This document shows positions 60,290-64,000 of a stretch of 64,000 bases of DNA, piece after piece. The notes below the pieces were generated by a model, which was given only the letters and a program-made list of their open reading frames with translations, did no database searches and was not told the origin of the DNA. The translations under genes and the position numbers were made by a program. Each line of letters opens with the position of its first letter. Within the stretch, counting starts at the first letter, position 1. The DNA is from Bradyrhizobium cajani (GTDB taxonomy: Bacteria > Pseudomonadota > Alphaproteobacteria > Rhizobiales > Xanthobacteraceae), in NCBI RefSeq assembly GCF_009759665.1, contig NZ_WQNE01000014.1, forward strand, positions 1-64,000, read 5' to 3'.

Positions 60290-61741
60290 ATGAACGCAAT
60301 CGACCTTCTCATCGGCGGCAAGGATCAGTCGGCCAGCAATCAGCGCACCTTCCAGCGTCACAACCCCATTTCCGGCGAGATCGCGACCATCGTGGCGGCG
60401 GCCTCGATCGACGATGCGATGCGCGCTGCCGACGCTGCGGCCGCGGCTTTTCCGGCCTGGTCGCAGCTTGGCCCTTCCGAGCGCCGCAAGCGGCTCAGCG
60501 CTGCCGCCGACATCCTCGCGCGCCGGGCGGCGGAGTTCACCGCGCTGATGGTGGCCGAGACCGGTGCCACCGCGGGCTGGGCCGGCTTCAACGTGCATCT
60601 CGCCGAGGGCATGCTGCGCGAAGCCGCAGCAATGACCACGCAGATATCCGGCGAGGTCATTCCGACCGACAAGCCCGACAATCTCGCCATGGCGTTCCGC
60701 CAGCCCGTTGGTGTCGTGCTCGGCATTGCGCCCTGGAACGCACCGGTCATCCTCGGCGTGCGGTCAGTTGCCATGCCGCTCGCCTGCGGCAACACCGTGG
60801 TGCTGAAGGCCTCCGAGATGAGTCCCGGCGTGCACCGCCTGATCGGAAGCTGCCTCACTGAGGCCGGCCTTGGTGACGGCGTCGTCAATGTCGTGACCAA
60901 CGCGCCCGAGGATGCGCAGGCCGTCGTCGAGGCGCTGATCGCCCACGCTGCCATCCGCCGCGTCAACTTCACCGGCTCGACCCGGGTCGGCCGCCTCATT
61001 GCGCTGGCTTGCGCCAGACATCTGAAGCGTGCGCTGCTGGAACTCGGCGGCAAGGCCCCGCTCGTCATCCTCGACGACGCCGATCTCGACGCGGCCGTGA
61101 ACGCGGCTGCCTTCGGCGCCTTCATGAACCAGGGTCAGATCTGCATGTCGACGGAGCGGATCGTCGTGGACGACAAGGTCGCCGATGCCTTCGTCGCCAA
61201 ATTCGCGGCCAAGGCCAAGGGGCTTCCTTTCGGCGATCCAAGCAAGGCAAATGTCGTGCTCGGCTCGCTCGTCAGTGCTACTGCCTGCGACCGTGTCAGG
61301 GGCCTGATTGACGATGCCGTCGCCAAGGGAGCAGTGATCGCGGCGGGCGGACACGGAAGCGGCACCATCATGCCGGCCACCATCGTCGATCACGTCACGC
61401 CGACAATGCGCATCTACGGCGAGGAAAGCTTTGGTCCGGTCGTGACCGTTGTCCGCGTCAGCGGAATCGACGAGGCCGTGCGGGTCGCCAACGACACCGA
61501 ATACGGCCTCTCCTCCGCCGTGTTCGGCCGCGACATCGCGCGCGCCCTCGGCGTTGCCAAGCGGATCGAGGCCGGCATCTGCCACGTCAATGCCCCGACC
61601 GTGCACGACGAACCGCAGATGCCCTTCGGTGGCACCAAGGCGTCGGGCTACGGACGCTTCGGCGGCAAGGCGGCCATCGACGAATTCACCGAGCTGCGCT
61701 GGATCACCGTGCAGACTGGGCCACGGCATTATCCGTTCTGA
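60290..61741 (+). CDS. NAD(P)-dependent aldehyde dehydrogenase
   Basis: This 483-residue enzyme oxidises an aldehyde to the acid. APWNAP with the catalytic Asn, VNFTGSTRVG (cofactor loop), LELGGKAPLVI with the general-base Glu and NQGQICMSTER with the nucleophilic Cys are intact. The closing GGTKASGYGRFGGKAAIDEF is typical of the vanillin/salicylaldehyde dehydrogenase-like group. It lies 27 nt after livF, in the same operon, and faces an amine oxidase gene 12 nt away. It would therefore take the aldehyde formed by that oxidase. Confidence 0.9.
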   Translation: MNAIDLLIGGKDQSASNQRTFQRHNPISGEIATIVAAASIDDAMRAADAAAAAFPAWSQLGPSERRKRLSAAADILARRAAEFTALMVAETGATAGWAGFNVHLAEGMLREAAAMTTQISGEVIPTDKPDNLAMAFRQPVGVVLGIAPWNAPVILGVRSVAMPLACGNTVVLKASEMSPGVHRLIGSCLTEAGLGDGVVNVVTNAPEDAQAVVEALIAHAAIRRVNFTGSTRVGRLIALACARHLKRALLELGGKAPLVILDDADLDAAVNAAAFGAFMNQGQICMSTERIVVDDKVADAFVAKFAAKAKGLPFGDPSKANVVLGSLVSATACDRVRGLIDDAVAKGAVIAAGGHGSGTIMPATIVDHVTPTMRIYGEESFGPVVTVVRVSGIDEAVRVANDTEYGLSSAVFGRDIARALGVAKRIEAGICHVNAPTVHDEPQMPFGGTKASGYGRFGGKAAIDEFTELRWITVQTGPRHYPF

Positions 61742-61753
61742 CCGGAGGACGGA

Positions 61754-63739
61754 CTATCTCTCTTGGCAGCACGAGCGCCCGGCATCCTTCTCGTTTCCAG
61801 CCAGCACGCTGCGGCTGTTGCGGTCCGGCGGGATATCGCCGGCTGCATTGGCTGCAAAGAAGCCGGTCGGCTTCAGCGTGAAGCCGGCATACTCGACCGG
61901 CATGATCGGGAAGTCCTCGGGCTTGCAGACATGGGTGTGGCCGAAGGAGTGCCACACCACGATGTCGGCGTTCTCGATGCTGCGATTCTGCGCGGCGTAG
62001 CACGGCAGGCCGTCGCCGCCGGCATGGACGTTGGGATAATCGCCACTGGCGTACTTTTCGCGCGCATCGAACGCCGTGACCCAGACGTGTTTGGTGGCAA
62101 AGCCGCCGCGCTTGCGCACATAGCTGCCCTCCTGCGCCAGCATCAGCGGGCTCGGATTGACGACGAGCTTGTAGGCCGGCGCATTGCCGACCGAATTGGT
62201 CTCGTTGGGATTGCTGATCTTCCAGAACCGGCCGGTCTCGCCATTGGCGACCGCCGCTGCGTCGCGCTCGCGTGACAGCACGCGCGTCGTGACGTCGAAG
62301 ACGTTGCCATGGGGATTATCGTGGCCCCAGGGCCGCGGCACGAAGTCGTGCTCCGTCACCGTGTTGCCGCCGTCGTCGAGGTCCATGTGCAGGCGCACGT
62401 TGAAGAAGTGCTGATGGGTCGGCCCGCCCAGATAGTCGTCGACCATGCCGCCCCATTTGTACTTTTCGCCTGATAGCACCGCAGCGGTCTGGATGATGCC
62501 GGTGAGTTTTGTCTCGAGCTGGATCGTGCCGTCCTGATAGAGATACCAGTAGAAGCCATAGTCGTAATTGCCGACGGTGGCGAAGAACGAGATGACAAGC
62601 CGCCGGGATCTGCGGACCTCGAACAGGCCGTTGCGGAATTCGTAGTGTTTCCAGGCAATTCCGTAGTCTTCTTCATGCATGCAGATCGCGTTCTGCATGA
62701 CAAAGGGCTCGCCCTTGCTGTCGGCGGCCGGGATGTCGAAATAGTGGATGTTGCCGAGGCAATCGCAACCGAGCTCGAGCGCATTGGCGAGCATGCCGAG
62801 TCCGTATTCACCGGCGTCGAAGGCCGACTTCCAGAAATGGTTCGCGGTCGGATCGGCATAGGGCACCACCATCTCGGTGACGCTGGCGCGGTGGATGAGC
62901 GAGCGCTTGCGCGTCCCGTCCTGGTAGGCGAGCTGATGCAGCACGAGCCCCTCGCGCGGCGTGAAGCCAACGCGAAAGCTCCATTTCTGCCAGTCGACCT
63001 TCCAGCCATCCACGCGAAAGCACGGGCCTTCGGGCTGCTCGATATGCAGCGGCTTGATGTCTGTGCGCGGGTTTGTGGTTTCGTGCGCGCCATAGTTCCG
63101 CTTCTTGCGTGGGATCGGCACGATGGGGTCTTCATCGGTGAGGTCGATCACCCTGCCGCCGATCAGGTCGACGACGGCGACCACGCCCTCGATCGGATGG
63201 GCATAGCCGTTGTCCTGGAGATGCTCGCGGAAATAGCTGACGGCGCGGACGATCCGGGCGCCGCGCTCGAACTCCTTGTCGAAGAAGCCCGAGGAGAACG
63301 GATCGACTTGGACCAGCTCGATATCCGCGGCGGTGAGCCCGCGCCGATGCATCGCCGCGCGCCAGCCGGGATCGGCCTTCACCACGGCTTCGCACTTGAA
63401 GAACTCCTCCAGCATCACCGGTGGCTGCCCGTAGGGCGCCTCACGGTTGGGAAGGACCTTGCGTGCGACGATCTCATTGCGGGCGAGGTCGACGATGTGC
63501 TCAATCGCCTCGCCGGTGGCCAAGTCGAGCGTCAGCGCAAAGGCGCGGCGCCCTACCCCGCCAGCGGCCAGCTCCTGTTTGGTCGGTTCCTCCAGCCGCA
63601 CCGTCGGGAAGCGGCAATTCTCCGGCGAGGTCGCGGCGGTACGCACCAACGTGCAGGCCGCCTTGATCTCCTCAGCGGTTAGCGGATCGAGCGGATGCGG
63701 CGCCGCGGCCAGCGCTTGCGATTTGACGATATCGAGCAT
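61754..63739 (-). CDS. Copper-containing primary-amine oxidase
   Basis: This 661-residue enzyme converts primary amines to aldehydes, ammonia and H2O2. The N-Y392-D motif in VGNYDYGFYWY supplies the Tyr that self-converts to topaquinone. Copper His ligands are in THQHFFNVRLHMD and near the C-terminus (WHSFGHTHVCKPEDFPIMP). No signal peptide is seen, so it is probably cytoplasmic, unlike E. coli TynA. The ATG at 63739 is preferred over TTG four codons earlier. It converges with the aldehyde dehydrogenase. Natural substrates may be phenethylamine, tyramine or another arylalkylamine. Confidence 0.93.
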   Translation of the reverse strand: MLDIVKSQALAAAPHPLDPLTAEEIKAACTLVRTAATSPENCRFPTVRLEEPTKQELAAGGVGRRAFALTLDLATGEAIEHIVDLARNEIVARKVLPNREAPYGQPPVMLEEFFKCEAVVKADPGWRAAMHRRGLTAADIELVQVDPFSSGFFDKEFERGARIVRAVSYFREHLQDNGYAHPIEGVVAVVDLIGGRVIDLTDEDPIVPIPRKKRNYGAHETTNPRTDIKPLHIEQPEGPCFRVDGWKVDWQKWSFRVGFTPREGLVLHQLAYQDGTRKRSLIHRASVTEMVVPYADPTANHFWKSAFDAGEYGLGMLANALELGCDCLGNIHYFDIPAADSKGEPFVMQNAICMHEEDYGIAWKHYEFRNGLFEVRRSRRLVISFFATVGNYDYGFYWYLYQDGTIQLETKLTGIIQTAAVLSGEKYKWGGMVDDYLGGPTHQHFFNVRLHMDLDDGGNTVTEHDFVPRPWGHDNPHGNVFDVTTRVLSRERDAAAVANGETGRFWKISNPNETNSVGNAPAYKLVVNPSPLMLAQEGSYVRKRGGFATKHVWVTAFDAREKYASGDYPNVHAGGDGLPCYAAQNRSIENADIVVWHSFGHTHVCKPEDFPIMPVEYAGFTLKPTGFFAANAAGDIPPDRNSRSVLAGNEKDAGRSCCQER

Positions 63740-63754
63740 CGTGATGTCCAAAGG

Positions 63755-64000
63755 TCAGCGCGGAGCGAGATGCGCGGTGATGGCGTGGAAGCCTGCGAAC
63801 CAGCGCAGATCGATCGGCACGTCCATCGCCTTCGGCTGCGTCGCGAGCTTGACGATGACGGTGTCCGAGTCCAGGTCGACGTAGAGCAACTGGCCGTGAA
63901 TGCCGATCGCTGTGAGCGCGTGGCGCGACGGATCGATCGTGAACCATTTGCTGCGGTAGCGCGCACCCGGGAAGAACTCGGCGAGGTCGCCGTCGGCCCA
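63755..64000 (-). CDS. C-terminal end of a serine hydrolase (beta-lactamase-like), partial
   Basis: The last 81 residues are visible. Fragments such as FFPGARYRSKWF, GIHGQLLYVDLDSDTVIVKL and the end LRWFAGFHAITAHL resemble the C-terminus of beta-lactamase-fold serine hydrolases, where G-x-x-G-Q is a substrate-side motif. The start and the SxxK motif lie outside the window. It precedes the amine oxidase by 16 nt on the same strand and could supply its amine by amide hydrolysis; this is inference. Confidence 0.6.
   Translation of the reverse strand, partial: WADGDLAEFFPGARYRSKWFTIDPSRHALTAIGIHGQLLYVDLDSDTVIVKLATQPKAMDVPIDLRWFAGFHAITAHLAPR

Overview
The window is GC-rich, densely packed DNA. 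Several gene types point to an alphaproteobacterium of the Bradyrhizobium group: a zeta-type F1-ATPase inhibitor (DUF1476 family), a TonB receptor paired with a PepSY membrane protein, many ABC and TRAP importers, fused transporter subunits, and a CATGATCCGGAAAAG-type intergenic palindrome. The species call is inferred from gene content, not from a marker gene.

Layout. 316-6561: a TIM-barrel sugar-phosphate isomerase-like gene heads a complete peptide/nickel-type ABC importer operon (binding protein, two ATPases, two permeases). 6623-11004 (minus): a compact RiPP cluster of the thiazole/oxazole-modified microcin (TOMM) type. It holds a precursor with 16 cysteines in its last 55 residues, a fused E1-like/YcaO cyclodehydratase and a SagB-type azoline dehydrogenase. 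11245-14735: a two-domain VOC protein, ilvD and a small secreted protein. 14824-18310: a decayed integration site around tRNA-Ser(UGA), with tyrosine-integrase remnants on both sides, a lower-GC gene with a PD-(D/E)xK signature, an excisionase-like remnant and an 11-nt copy of the tRNA 3' end. 18528-24304: mostly small conserved or secreted proteins. 24305-33040: core genes, namely rlpA, an alpha/beta hydrolase, a D,D-carboxypeptidase, tmk, holB, metG, a TatD-type nuclease and a metallo-beta-lactamase-fold protein. The methionyl-tRNA synthetase carries a long lysine/alanine-rich histone-H1-like N-terminal tail. 33220-40841: two TRAP transporters that converge on an acyl-CoA synthetase. 41661-46448: a 1595-residue fusion of an unknown N-terminal region, a DyP-type peroxidase, a P450-like domain and an SGNH-hydrolase-like domain. 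It converges on and overlaps a 1026-residue class III nucleotide cyclase/AAA ATPase/TPR protein. 49828-54402: a secreted protein, a PepSY-TM protein and a TonB-dependent siderophore receptor. 54572-64000: an AraC regulator, a branched-chain-amino-acid-type ABC importer with fused LivM-LivG, an aldehyde dehydrogenase, a copper amine oxidase and the end of a serine hydrolase. This last block reads as an amine uptake and oxidation module.

The two most unusual items are the TOMM cluster with its Cys-rich core peptide, and the DyP/P450-like/SGNH fusion. The tRNA-Ser island remnant and the MetG tail come next. No search could be run, so all family calls rest on motifs read from the sequence.
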